Positions 46,531-55,420 are shown, numbered from the stretch's first letter. The stretch is 64,000 nt of DNA from Affinundibacterium baiyunense (GCF_018139645.1 NZ_JAGSPM010000009.1:1-64000), one strand, 5' to 3'. The notes: generated by a model from the letters alone, not told the origin. Translations and numbers: made by a program.

Positions 46531-46618
46531 ATTCTCTATTCACGAATAGAATATGTTCTTTATTTTTCCATTATTTGTCAATGATTTATTAAGGATATTC
46601 GTTATTCGCGAATAGCGA
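46531..46618. promoter_or_regulatory. Two CTATTCNCGAATAG operators upstream of the winged-helix gene
   Basis: CTATTCACGAATAG (46536-46549) and TTATTCGCGAATAG (within 46597-46618) are two near-perfect copies of one 14-bp dyad, about 60 bases apart. The first overlaps the GTG start option, which argues for the ATG at 46528 or 46510. It fits auto-repression. Confidence 0.75.
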
Positions 46619-46756
46619 ATGTGTTGTTTTTTTAATGTCAGAGACTGTATTTAAAGATGCGCGCAGCTCAATGCCAAAACGCTGACACATAGAACTCACA
46701 TTGTTCAAATTTTCCTAAAAACTGCTATAGCCAGGCTCACTTGCACACATAAACAC

Positions 46757-49700
46757 TCAACTACTCCACCCATGACTCAACACCTCAGCCTGCTTCAAGC
46801 ACAGTTCAATCGCTTCATCGGCTTTGTCTGGTGGGTACTTCCATTTTCTGAGGGCGCGGCGTACTAAGTTGCGTAGTTTGGCGCGGACGCTGTCGCGTAC
46901 TTGCCAATCGACCGTGGTGGAGGCGCGTAGTTGTTCGGTGACGTATTTGGCTAGGTCGCGTAAGTTGTTGTCGCCTAGTTCGCGGACTGCGGCTTCGTTT
47001 TGAATCAGGGCGCGGTAGAAGGCGATTTCATCGGCATTCAAGCCAAGCCTAGCCGCTTGCTCTGCGTCTGCTGCCATGTCTTTCGCCATCTGGATCATCT
47101 CTTCGATCACCTGTGCGGTTTCGATGGCGCGGTTATGGTACTTGCGTAGGGTTTCTAAGATGCGATCTGAGTATTTTTTCTCCGATACCACGTCAGTTTT
47201 CATACGTGCTTTGACTTCATCGCGCAATAACTTTTCCAAGAGTTCGACGGCAAGGTTCTTTTGCGGTAAGTTGGCCACGTCATCTAAGAATTCGGGCGAA
47301 AGCAAACCGATGTTCGGTTTGTCTAAGCCGACCAATTTAAAAATATCATCCACGCCTTCCGCAATGATGGCGTTGTCGATGATTTGTTTCATCGCGCTAT
47401 TGCGTTCTTCATCGGTGCGGCGTTTGTCGATGGTGGTGAATTTAGTGATGGCGTGCTTTACCGCGCTTAAGAAAGCGACTTCTTTTTTGACCGGGCCGAC
47501 TTCGTCCAAGGTACTGCACAAGGTGTAGGCTTTACTCAAGGCGGCCATGACGTCTAGGAAGCGTTTCTTACCATCCAGTTCACCATTCGCCCCCTTGATG
47601 CTAAACAAATAATTCATCGCACCGGGCAATAGTTGTAAAGCCTTGGTTTCAAATTGGCTGTAGTCAAAACCATGAAACATGGCGTGTATGATCTCCAGCT
47701 TCTCTAAAAAGATGGCATAGGCTTCGTGCGTGTCGAGCGTTGGTTTGCCTTTGCCTTGCGAATTGGTGTACGTGTGCAAAGCTTTTTTCAGTTCGCTCGC
47801 AATGCCGATATAGTCCACCACCAAGCCGCCTGGTTTATCTTTGAAAACGCGGTTCACTCGTGCAATCGCTTGCATCAAGTTATGCCCCTTCATCGGCTTA
47901 TCGATGTACATGGTGTGGCAATTCGGCGCATCAAAACCCGTGAGCCACATGTCACGCACAATTACCAAACGCAATGGATCATTCACATCTTTGAAGCGTT
48001 TCTCAAACAGTTTTTTCGTTTCTTTGTTGTAGATGTGTGCTTGCAGCTTTGTTTTATCAGAAGCCGAACCCGTCATCACAATTTTGATCGCGCCTTTATT
48101 CGGATCGGCATCGTGCCACTCCGGTCGCAATGCGGTGATGGCGTTGTACATATCCACGCAAATCTCGCGACTCATGCACACCAGCATGCCCTTGCCCGGC
48201 ATACTCGCAGTTCTACTTTCAAAGTGGGCGACAAGGTCTGCCGCCACTTGTTGAATACGCGGGTCACTACCGACCAACTTCTCTAACGCAGCCCATTGCG
48301 ATTTAGTGCTTTCGCGGGTAGCAACGTCTTCTTCATCTTCGATAATTTCTTCAATCTCTTCATTCAGGTCTTCAATGCCCGCTTGATCAATATTCAATTT
48401 AGCGAGACGCGATTCGTAGTAGATCGGCACCGTGGCGCCATCATCGACCGCATCTTGAATATCGTAGATCGACACATAATCACCAAACACCGCTTTGGTA
48501 TCTTTGTCTGCTGAATCAATTGGTGTGCCCGTAAAGCCAATGAAAGACGCTTCTGGCAATGCATCTCGCATATGCTTGGAATAGCCAAAGCTATATTGCC
48601 CCGTCTTGGTGTTGAATTTGGCTTTGTCGCCATATTGGCTACGGTGCGCTTCGTCACTCACCACCACAATATTATGGCGTGTCGATAACACCGGATGCAT
48701 CGTCTCTTCGCCTAGCAAAGCAAACTTCTGCACCGTGGTAAAGATAATGCCGCCCGATTGGCGTGATGAGAGCAGTTCACGCAAGCTATCGCGGTCTTCT
48801 GCTTGCACTGGCGTTTGCTTCAATGATTCTTGCGCCAAGCTGAAGGTGTTATACAACTGCCCGTCCAAATCATTGCGATCGGTGACGACCACAATGGTGG
48901 GGTTATTCATTTCAGGTTGCGCTAACAGCTTGGCCGCATAACACAACATCGAGATCGATTTACCTGAGCCTTGCGTATGCCACACCACACCCGCCTTGCC
49001 TGATCCCGGCACGACTTCATTCGCATAGTTGGCACGTGGTTGCATGACGCTGCGCCCATCGGCACGCTGAGCCGCAATCACGGTGGCGCGAACCGCTTCG
49101 CGCACGGCATGGAACTGATGGTAGCCCGCAATTTTCTTAATCGTGGTATCACCATCTTGCTCATACAAAATGAAGAAGCGAATGTAATCAAGGTAGAGCT
49201 CGGGCTTGAAGAAACCTTTGACCAAGGTCTCAAGCTGATATTCAAATTTGGGTTTGTCGTTTTCATTCGCGACAGTGCGCCAAGGTAAAAAGCGCTCTTT
49301 GTTTGACGTCAGCGAACCAACGCGCGCGACAATACCATCACTGACGACCACGGCTTCATTAAAAACAAATAACTCAGGAATTTCGTCTTTATAGGTTTGA
49401 ATCTGTTGGAAAGCCTGCCAAATATCTGCATTCTGATCGGCAGGATTTTTCAGCTCCAAAATCGCCAAAGGCAAGCCATTAATGAAGACCAAGACATCAG
49501 GGCGACGATCAATTTTCTTACCCACCAAACTGTACTGATTCACGACCAAAAACTGATTATTGCTAGGCACAGCAAAATCAATCAAACGCACATAATCGAT
49601 TTTGGCATCAGCACCGCTATCACCATCCTGCGTCTTAAACTCAACCTTCACACCCTCTAACACCAACTGATGAATCGCTTTATTGCTCTTGATCAGTGTT

Positions 49701-49933
49701 AAAGACTCGGGCTTAGCCAAAGACAAAGCCACCTGCTCCAGTGTCGCCAAGGGAATGTGCGGATTGATGCGTTGTAAAGCAGTGATCAAACGCTGCGTCA
49801 AAATAATCTGACGATAATCGACACGCTCTGGTTGCGAACCTTCGGGCGCGATATCATAGCCACAGACGTAGTCGTAACCGATCTCTTGAAACCATGAAAG
49901 GCAGAGTTGTTCTAGTTGGTCTTCGGTGATCAT
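46757..49933 (-). CDS. hsdR: Type I restriction enzyme R (endonuclease/translocase) subunit
   Basis: The 1058-residue protein has the N-terminal nuclease with PD-(D/E)XK residues Asp146, Glu160 and Lys162 (RPDVLVFINGLPLAILELKN), the helicase Walker A QGSGKS (Lys325), DEAH (427-430) and later ARVNRVFKDKPGGLVVDYIG. The start has AAAAGGATAGG before the ATG. It cuts unmodified DNA away from the recognition site with HsdM and HsdS. It is split from hsdS by a REP/RAYT element, so its transcription may depend on read-through or on that element. Confidence 0.96.
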   Translation of the reverse strand: MITEDQLEQLCLSWFQEIGYDYVCGYDIAPEGSQPERVDYRQIILTQRLITALQRINPHIPLATLEQVALSLAKPESLTLIKSNKAIHQLVLEGVKVEFKTQDGDSGADAKIDYVRLIDFAVPSNNQFLVVNQYSLVGKKIDRRPDVLVFINGLPLAILELKNPADQNADIWQAFQQIQTYKDEIPELFVFNEAVVVSDGIVARVGSLTSNKERFLPWRTVANENDKPKFEYQLETLVKGFFKPELYLDYIRFFILYEQDGDTTIKKIAGYHQFHAVREAVRATVIAAQRADGRSVMQPRANYANEVVPGSGKAGVVWHTQGSGKSISMLCYAAKLLAQPEMNNPTIVVVTDRNDLDGQLYNTFSLAQESLKQTPVQAEDRDSLRELLSSRQSGGIIFTTVQKFALLGEETMHPVLSTRHNIVVVSDEAHRSQYGDKAKFNTKTGQYSFGYSKHMRDALPEASFIGFTGTPIDSADKDTKAVFGDYVSIYDIQDAVDDGATVPIYYESRLAKLNIDQAGIEDLNEEIEEIIEDEEDVATRESTKSQWAALEKLVGSDPRIQQVAADLVAHFESRTASMPGKGMLVCMSREICVDMYNAITALRPEWHDADPNKGAIKIVMTGSASDKTKLQAHIYNKETKKLFEKRFKDVNDPLRLVIVRDMWLTGFDAPNCHTMYIDKPMKGHNLMQAIARVNRVFKDKPGGLVVDYIGIASELKKALHTYTNSQGKGKPTLDTHEAYAIFLEKLEIIHAMFHGFDYSQFETKALQLLPGAMNYLFSIKGANGELDGKKRFLDVMAALSKAYTLCSTLDEVGPVKKEVAFLSAVKHAITKFTTIDKRRTDEERNSAMKQIIDNAIIAEGVDDIFKLVGLDKPNIGLLSPEFLDDVANLPQKNLAVELLEKLLRDEVKARMKTDVVSEKKYSDRILETLRKYHNRAIETAQVIEEMIQMAKDMAADAEQAARLGLNADEIAFYRALIQNEAAVRELGDNNLRDLAKYVTEQLRASTTVDWQVRDSVRAKLRNLVRRALRKWKYPPDKADEAIELCLKQAEVLSHGWSS

Positions 49934-49989
49934 CCTATCCTTTTCACTTTCTCACTATTACGTTCAAGACATCGTTGTTTTGCAACACC

Positions 49990-50115
49990 GTAGGGCGCAA
50001 TGTATTGCGCCATTGTTTCAACCACGCACCGTGGCATTTTTTTCGATTCCATGAGTTTCACCATCGAACACACCATATTCGATCATCCCATGCGGCGCAA
50101 TGCATTGCGCCCTAC
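49990..50115. repeat. Left paired-REP element (BIME-like) flanking the RAYT gene
   Basis: A GTAG-headed palindrome (GTAGGGCGCAATG..ATTGCGCC, 49990-50011) faces an inverse copy at 50094-50115, with 82 bases between. The whole 126-bp module is a direct copy of 50756-50880 (about 85% alike by eye). The GTAG ends point outward. Confidence 0.88.
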
Positions 50116-50119
50116 AATC

Positions 50120-50623
50120 TTATTCTCCCGCCCAATCTGCCGCATACACACCTTGTTCCACCAAACCATGAAAAGTGGAGTGCGGCCAATCGGCTACTTT
50201 GCTCACTAAACCATGTTTGACGGGATTGATGTGCACATAGTTCATGTGCATCGCATAATCATCTTCGTCGCGTATCAAATGTTCCCAAAAGCGGCGTTGC
50301 CAAATACCACGCTCCCCCCGTTTCACACGCGTCGCGGAAAGGGTTTCCCCCTTGGGAAGTGACTTCGAAAAAATTGCCTTAATGCGCCGCCAACGCATGG
50401 CAAAATCAACATCACCTTGCGGTAATTCGATGATGCAATGCAAATGATCAGGTAGCACCACCCAAGCGTGTATTACGAACGGATGAGTCACTTTTACCTC
50501 GCGCACCGCGATACGCAGTAAATCAATATGCCGCACCAATAAATCATTTCCCTTACGTTCCAATAAGTTCACCGTAAAAAAATAGGTGCCTCCCGGATAC
50601 CACAAACGTCGATAATTTGGCAC
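50120..50623 (-). CDS. REP-associated tyrosine transposase (RAYT)
   Basis: The 167-residue frame begins at a GTG (50623) with GGGAG seven bases upstream; this is the usual RAYT start, PNYRR..PGGTYFFTVNLLER. The longer open frame toward 50779 only translates REP DNA. It has the HUH motif PDHLHCII and the catalytic tyrosine in MNYVHINPVKHGLV, of the Y1/IS200 class. RAYTs recognise and move GTAG-headed REPs, and such REPs surround this gene. It lies between hsdS and hsdR, all on one strand. Confidence 0.93.
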   Translation of the reverse strand: MPNYRRLWYPGGTYFFTVNLLERKGNDLLVRHIDLLRIAVREVKVTHPFVIHAWVVLPDHLHCIIELPQGDVDFAMRWRRIKAIFSKSLPKGETLSATRVKRGERGIWQRRFWEHLIRDEDDYAMHMNYVHINPVKHGLVSKVADWPHSTFHGLVEQGVYAADWAGE

Positions 50624-50695
50624 AGCGCATCTCCCATCCGTAACAAGTATTACGAAACCCCACCCTCCAAAAAACAAACCACGAAGCGTCGCGGC

Positions 50696-50717
50696 GTAAG
50701 GCGCAATGCATTGCACC
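50696..50717 (+). repeat. Single REP palindrome upstream of the RAYT
   Basis: GTAAGGCGCAATGCATTGCACC differs at two places from the other copies. With its flanks (AACAAACCACGAAGCG, CGGTTCAACC) it is a tandem duplicate of the start of the right module 60 bases further on. Confidence 0.8.
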
Positions 50718-50755
50718 ATCGGTTCAACCACTCCGCCAAAAACAAACCAAGAAGC

Positions 50756-50880
50756 GTAGGGCGCAATGTATTGCGCCATTGTTTCAACCGCACATCACAG
50801 CATTTTTACGATCCCATGAGTTTCACCATCCATCACACCATATTCAACCACCCCATGCGGCGCAATTCATTGCGCCCTAC
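50756..50880. repeat. Right paired-REP element (BIME-like)
   Basis: The module starts at the REP 50756-50777 and ends at the inverse REP 50859-50880 (stem GGCGCAAT/ATTGCGCC). It is a direct copy of 49990-50115, so the RAYT is bracketed by two like-oriented modules. Together 49990-50880 looks like one mobilised unit. Confidence 0.88.
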
Positions 50881-50952
50881 GTCCCTAACAAATGAGAGGC
50901 GGAAGCATTGCTTACGAAAGCGCTATTGAAATTTTGAAGAATAAAAGAAGCC

Positions 50953-52350
50953 TCATTCATCGTTCACTCCGAAAATTGTGCCACCTGACAATAGCCTAGG
51001 CAGTAACGAATCACGCATTGAAACTAGGGTTAAATTTTCTAAAAGCAAAGATGTGATTGTTTCGTAGAACTTCGATGTATCTTTCGTATACGCCTGAATC
51101 AAGTCTTTACTGGGTACTAGGACTCGAATTAATCGAAAATTAGTCTTACTAATCTCTGCAAAAGTAGTGCCACTGGAACGCTGCTTGATCTCATCCATGA
51201 CCGACTCTGCCCATTGGACAACATATTCAGGACTAAGAATTTTCTCGCACTTCATTGCGATGTAACCCTGGTTGATGGCAACGGGAATTTTCGCAATCGC
51301 CAAGTAGCCGACAGGTGCGCGTGATGACATCAGCACAGTATTTTGAGGTAAGAGTCCCGAGCTAATTTTCGCTAAGCCAGCATCGGTAATTTTCCTATCG
51401 GTTTCCAAAAGTATTTTGTCGGTCAGATTGGATAAATCCTTTGGCGTAGTCCAATGATGTTGCCCGCCATCCCAAAACTCCACATTCGCTGTACTAGGCG
51501 TTCCTCCACCTACAACGTCAACCTCTTTGCCAATTTCACTAACCTCCCACCCTTCCGGAATCTCCCCCAACTCCGAATCAACTAGTGCGTCTGGGAATAG
51601 GGCTGCGGTGGCTTTTAGTTGGGCTAGGGTTTCTGGTGGGCTTTGGTTTAGTTGGTCTGAGGTTTTGCCGCTGATGGCGCACATGGCGGCTTGTTCTATG
51701 GCTGCTTGATCACCACCCGCTTCTTTCGCTGCAATCTTGGCGCGTGTGGGTTCGAAATCGACAAACCAACTCTTGAACATGGCTTGCGCGATTTGTTCTA
51801 GGGTTTGGTTGATTTGACGGTTGAGTTCGATTTTGTTGTGGCAATCAACCAAAATCTTCGCAATCTCTTTCTGCTTCTCCATGGGAGGTAAGACAATCGT
51901 CAATCGTTCGAGCATTTCGTTGTTAAGGCTCGCTCTTGTGGTCATATTTGTTAGGCTTAAGACTTGACGTCGGAACGAAGCATTCTTGAAGTAGAAAGAT
52001 GAATACTCTGGATTGATTTTAACCTTACCGTTTGGTCGCAAGCGTTTAGTGAAACCATTGAACGTTGCATTAGGATAGTCCTTTAAAGCCACACACGTGA
52101 TGCCCAATTCATCGAAGGTCTCACTTGTTCTGGTAATAAAAACATCACCACGCTTGATAGAACACTTCTTTCTCTCTGCTTCAGTGGTATTAGCTAAGTT
52201 AACCAACTCATCAGGCACAAAATAACTATTAAAAATTTCTTTAAAAGTTAAGAACGGGTAGCCAAAACCAAACGCTTCTCGACTCTTTGAGAGACCATTG
52301 GTTACATCAAACACATCAAGCAAAGCGTACTCTTTCCAATCAGAACTCAT
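50953..52350 (-). CDS. hsdS: Type I restriction enzyme S (specificity) subunit
   Basis: The 465-residue protein has two target-recognition domains, each followed by a helical repeat: first (residues 1-165) then LPPMEKQKEIAKILVDCHNKIELNRQINQTLEQIAQAMFKSWFVDFEP, second (about 250-440) then a short final helix. The two recognise the two halves of the DNA site. Its start overlaps the end of hsdM by 11 bases, as is usual. Confidence 0.96.
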   Translation of the reverse strand: MSSDWKEYALLDVFDVTNGLSKSREAFGFGYPFLTFKEIFNSYFVPDELVNLANTTEAERKKCSIKRGDVFITRTSETFDELGITCVALKDYPNATFNGFTKRLRPNGKVKINPEYSSFYFKNASFRRQVLSLTNMTTRASLNNEMLERLTIVLPPMEKQKEIAKILVDCHNKIELNRQINQTLEQIAQAMFKSWFVDFEPTRAKIAAKEAGGDQAAIEQAAMCAISGKTSDQLNQSPPETLAQLKATAALFPDALVDSELGEIPEGWEVSEIGKEVDVVGGGTPSTANVEFWDGGQHHWTTPKDLSNLTDKILLETDRKITDAGLAKISSGLLPQNTVLMSSRAPVGYLAIAKIPVAINQGYIAMKCEKILSPEYVVQWAESVMDEIKQRSSGTTFAEISKTNFRLIRVLVPSKDLIQAYTKDTSKFYETITSLLLENLTLVSMRDSLLPRLLSGGTIFGVNDE

Positions 52351-54019
52351 AACCCAACCCCGCCAAGTTCTTCTTGATCTCGCCTTCTAAGCGCGCACTT
52401 TCTTCAAACTGCGTTTTCAACTGCGCGGTCAAGCGCGTCATTTTTTCTGCGAAGGCTTCGCCATCTTCTTCGACTTCTTCTGCTCCCACATAGCGGCCGG
52501 GTGTCAACACGTAGTCCTGCTTTTGCATGTCTTCTAAACGAGCGCTGGCGCAGAATCCTTTTTGATCTTGGTAATCAATTCCGGTTTGCCAAGCATGATA
52601 AACATCGCAAATTTTCTTCAAGTCTTCTGCGGTGAAATCGCGCAGGACGCGGTCTTTCATGTAACCCAAATTGCGTGCATCGATGAACAAGACTTGTTGC
52701 TTGCGGTCGCGCAAAGCACGGCCACTGGCGGCAGTGCGTGCGCCTTTGTTTTTGGTGAGGAACCAAATACAGGCGGGGATTTGGGTGTTGGTGAACAGTT
52801 GCCCCGGTAGCGCCACCATACATTCGATCAAATCGTTGTCGATCAAGGCTTTGCGGATCTCGCCTTCGCCGCTGGTGTTGGAACTCATGGAGCCATTCGC
52901 CAACAGCAAACCCATGCTACCGTTGGGTGCTAAGTGATACAGCATGTGCTGCAACCATGCGAAGTTGGCATTGCCAGACGGTGGCTTGCCGTAGACCCAG
53001 CGGGGGTCGTTGTCGTCGACACCGGTATCCCATTCCTTCATATTGAATGGTGGATTGGCCATCACAAAATCGGCGCGCAGATCGGGATGTTGGTCGTTGG
53101 TGTAGGTGTTGGCAGGCTCTTTGCCGAAGTTAAATTCGATGCCACGGATCGCCATGTTCATGGCGGCGAGTTGCCATGTGGTGTGGTTGTACTCTTGCCC
53201 GTAAATCGAAATCTCACCGATACGACCTTGGTGCTCGCGTATGAATTGTTCCGACTGTACAAAGAAACCACCCGACCCCATAGCAGGGTCGTACACGCGG
53301 CCTTTGTAGGGTTCCAACATTTGCACGATCAAACTCACGATGGCTTTGGGCGTGTAGAACTGCCCGCCTTTTTTACCTTCGGCCAAAGCGAATTGACCGA
53401 GGAAGTATTCGTAGACGTGGCCGAGAATATCTTTGCTCGACAAAGAATCGTGCGTGAACGGGATGGTGGAAATCAGGTCGATCAATTCACCAAGCTTGGC
53501 TTGGTCGATCTGCAATTGCGTATAGCGTTTGTTCAACACGCCTTTGAGTTTGGTGTTGTCTAACTCAATCGCTTCCAGCGCATTGTCGATCAAATGCCCG
53601 ACGGAACTCACCTTTACTTTTTGCGCCTTGCCGTTGACGAGCACTTCAAGCTCTGCACCACCAATGACGACTTTATTGTGATCGCGCAAGAATTGCCAAC
53701 GTGCGACGGGCGGCACCCAGAAGGTATTAGTCTCCAAGTAGAAGTCGCGCACTTCTAATTCATTCGCAATTTCAGCCTGATACTCGGCTTCGTCCATGCC
53801 GTCTGGGTCGAGATAGTTTTCATGCTGAGGATCAGCGATTTGTTTGGCGAGCTCTTCTCGACGCAAATCAAAGGCGTCGGACACATATTTCAAAAAGATC
53901 AGACCAAGCATGACGTGCTTGTACTGCGCCGCATCGAGTGCGGGCAAAAGCTTATTGGCGCTGGTCCAGAGTTTCTTTTCTAGGCTGTTGAGGAATTCTT
54001 GTTCGTTCTGATCGACCAT
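52340..54019 (-). CDS. hsdM: Type I restriction enzyme M (DNA methyltransferase) subunit
   Basis: The 559-residue protein carries the N6-adenine methyltransferase motifs DPAMGSGGFF (244-253) and NPPF (322-325) and the N-terminal HsdM helical domain. It methylates the sites chosen by HsdS. First gene of the hsdM-hsdS-RAYT-hsdR run. A dyad ATGCTC/GAGCAT lies 22-43 bases upstream of the start. Confidence 0.97.
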   Translation of the reverse strand: MVDQNEQEFLNSLEKKLWTSANKLLPALDAAQYKHVMLGLIFLKYVSDAFDLRREELAKQIADPQHENYLDPDGMDEAEYQAEIANELEVRDFYLETNTFWVPPVARWQFLRDHNKVVIGGAELEVLVNGKAQKVKVSSVGHLIDNALEAIELDNTKLKGVLNKRYTQLQIDQAKLGELIDLISTIPFTHDSLSSKDILGHVYEYFLGQFALAEGKKGGQFYTPKAIVSLIVQMLEPYKGRVYDPAMGSGGFFVQSEQFIREHQGRIGEISIYGQEYNHTTWQLAAMNMAIRGIEFNFGKEPANTYTNDQHPDLRADFVMANPPFNMKEWDTGVDDNDPRWVYGKPPSGNANFAWLQHMLYHLAPNGSMGLLLANGSMSSNTSGEGEIRKALIDNDLIECMVALPGQLFTNTQIPACIWFLTKNKGARTAASGRALRDRKQQVLFIDARNLGYMKDRVLRDFTAEDLKKICDVYHAWQTGIDYQDQKGFCASARLEDMQKQDYVLTPGRYVGAEEVEEDGEAFAEKMTRLTAQLKTQFEESARLEGEIKKNLAGLGYEF

Positions 54020-54601
54020 GATGCTTTCTATGTGTTTTGTATGCTCGTTTTAAAAAGAGCATTATTTTTTGCAGCATTGCGATGTTTTCATCGATGCTTT
54101 TTAACGAGACTAAGGATCATATTCTAAATCTTGATAGATGCCTCGCCAATATTGCATTATTTTGATTCTTATCTACAGCTCCTCAGCTCATAGTTACCAA
54201 CCGATGTATCAAGCTATATGAATGACTTCAGCGTGATACAGTAGCTTTCTTGATTTTTGCTTAGATTTCAAACAAACTAGATTAGTTCGCCTTGAACTTA
54301 ATGCATCCACAACAATCAGCAACGATTACATGTCAATTACACGTAAGAAGACACCATCAAATACTTATGTGAATTCAATGGAAAAGTGTAACCAATAACG
54401 TCGCAAGAGCAAGTCAATGCCGTGTGAACTCTATTCAACTTTCCCTTTTTTTTGATGCAAGTTTTTAGGCTAGCGCAACTATGCACAAAGAATGCCAGCC
54501 ACATGTCAGGTGCACCACAATCATTTTTGAGCAGGCCGATAGTCTCATCAACAATAGCGAATCGCAGACAAAAATTAGACTTGAATCAATGTTCCTAAAA
54601 A

Positions 54602-54616
54602 ATTTAATCGAGGATT
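54602..54616 (+). repeat. 15-bp match to the tRNA-Phe remnant flank (possible island edge)
   Basis: ATTTAATCGAGGATT is identical to 43449-43463, which ends in the first bases of the decayed tRNA-Phe copy (GAGGATT). Here it is followed by GACCC. It could be another remnant of an attachment site, but 15 bases in AT-rich DNA is thin. Confidence 0.4.
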
Positions 54617-54721
54617 GACCCTACTTAATAAAGAAATTGACTAGGTAGCTTTTTATTCTTTTGGATTGCACTATTTAGTCTGTAATTCAACGCTCTGATT
54701 TCAAGTAGTAGCAAGTAAAAA

Positions 54722-54751
54722 AAATAGCACGAAAATGACTTCGTGCTATTT
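54722..54751. terminator. Terminator between rnk and the island
   Basis: AAATAGCACGAA and TTCGTGCTATTT form a perfect 12-bp stem with a six-base loop and A/T-rich tails. It follows rnk on the minus strand. Confidence 0.88.
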
Positions 54752-54848
54752 CATAGAAAAATACCAAATCGATTCACAATCAATCGCTAACCATCGTCTT
54801 CGCTTTAGTATTTAGCCAGTAACATGGAGCATGATTGCTGATGTTTCA

Positions 54849-55271
54849 TTAGCGGTGATACTCACCATTTCGTTCAGGTTGATAGGTAATTTCTTGTATC
54901 GATACTTGTTGCACGCCGCCATCTGGTGTTGGCCATTGGATCTGGTCGCCTTGCGATAAGCCGAGTAAGGCACTGCCGATTGGGGCCAGAATTGAAATTT
55001 TCTTGCCGCTGGCGTCGAGATCTTTTGGATACACCAAAGTTAATTCGAATTCTTCTGGTGAAGATGCAACTTTAAATCTGACTGTGGAGTTCATCGTCAC
55101 CACATTAGCTGGAATCTCGGTCGGTTCAACGACATCGGCACGCAGCAACTCTGCTTCTAATTCGTCTTTGATTGCTGCATTGTGTGGAAGACCATACAGC
55201 AATTGTTCTATGCGCTCCGCATCTAATGTGGAAACAATAATCTTAGGTCTACTCAGCGTTTGCGGGGTCAT
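54849..55271 (-). CDS. rnk: Rnk-type regulator of nucleoside diphosphate kinase
   Basis: The protein (140 residues from the ATG at 55271) has AAGGAG seven bases before the start. It is a GreA/GreB C-terminal-type domain with the Rnk N-terminal helical region (DAERIEQLLYGLPHN) and the FKBP-like LTLVYPKDLDASGKKISILAPIGSALLGL. Rnk binds RNA polymerase without cleaving RNA and influences nucleotide pools. It stands between the island and a LysR gene. Confidence 0.88.
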   Translation of the reverse strand: MTPQTLSRPKIIVSTLDAERIEQLLYGLPHNAAIKDELEAELLRADVVEPTEIPANVVTMNSTVRFKVASSPEEFELTLVYPKDLDASGKKISILAPIGSALLGLSQGDQIQWPTPDGGVQQVSIQEITYQPERNGEYHR

Positions 55272-55330
55272 ACTTTTCTCCTTTGCTACATTCAAATTTG
55301 ATTTGGCTTAGTCTAACATCGACCGCATAA

Positions 55331-55420
55331 ACAATCTAAGGTTGGACAATCTAAGGTTGGACAATCTAAGGTTGGACAATCTAAGATTGCACAATCTAAC
55401 GTGGCACGATCTAACGTTGA
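55331..55420. repeat. 15-bp tandem repeat, six copies, reaching into a LysR gene
   Basis: Three exact units ACAATCTAAGGTTGG (55331-55375) are followed by ACAATCTAAGATTGC, ACAATCTAACGTGGC and ACGATCTAACGTTGA. The last overlaps the final codons and stop of the LysR gene (minus strand, end 55411). The repeats become purer with distance from the gene. Confidence 0.95.

Larger units (their letters stand above)
54020..54848. other. Long intergenic region without a gene
   Basis: About 830 AT-rich bases separate hsdM and rnk. I see the dyad ATGCTC..GAGCAT (54041-54062), which may be an operator; a 15-bp match ATTTAATCGAGGATT at 54602-54616 to the tRNA-Phe remnant; and a terminator (54722-54751). No open frame looks real. 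The right island boundary is probably here. Confidence 0.6.

Noticed and set aside
50624-50779. N-terminal extension of the RAYT frame (first residues MAQYIAPYAS)
   Set aside because: It is REP DNA read as protein; the GTG at 50623 with GGGAG upstream and the usual PNYRR start fit far better.
41260-54620. Integrase or prophage
   Set aside because: No tyrosine or serine recombinase, portal, terminase or capsid-type gene is visible; only the RAYT has transposase features.
55331-55420. CRISPR-like array
   Set aside because: The units are contiguous 15-mers without spacers, so it is an ordinary tandem repeat.
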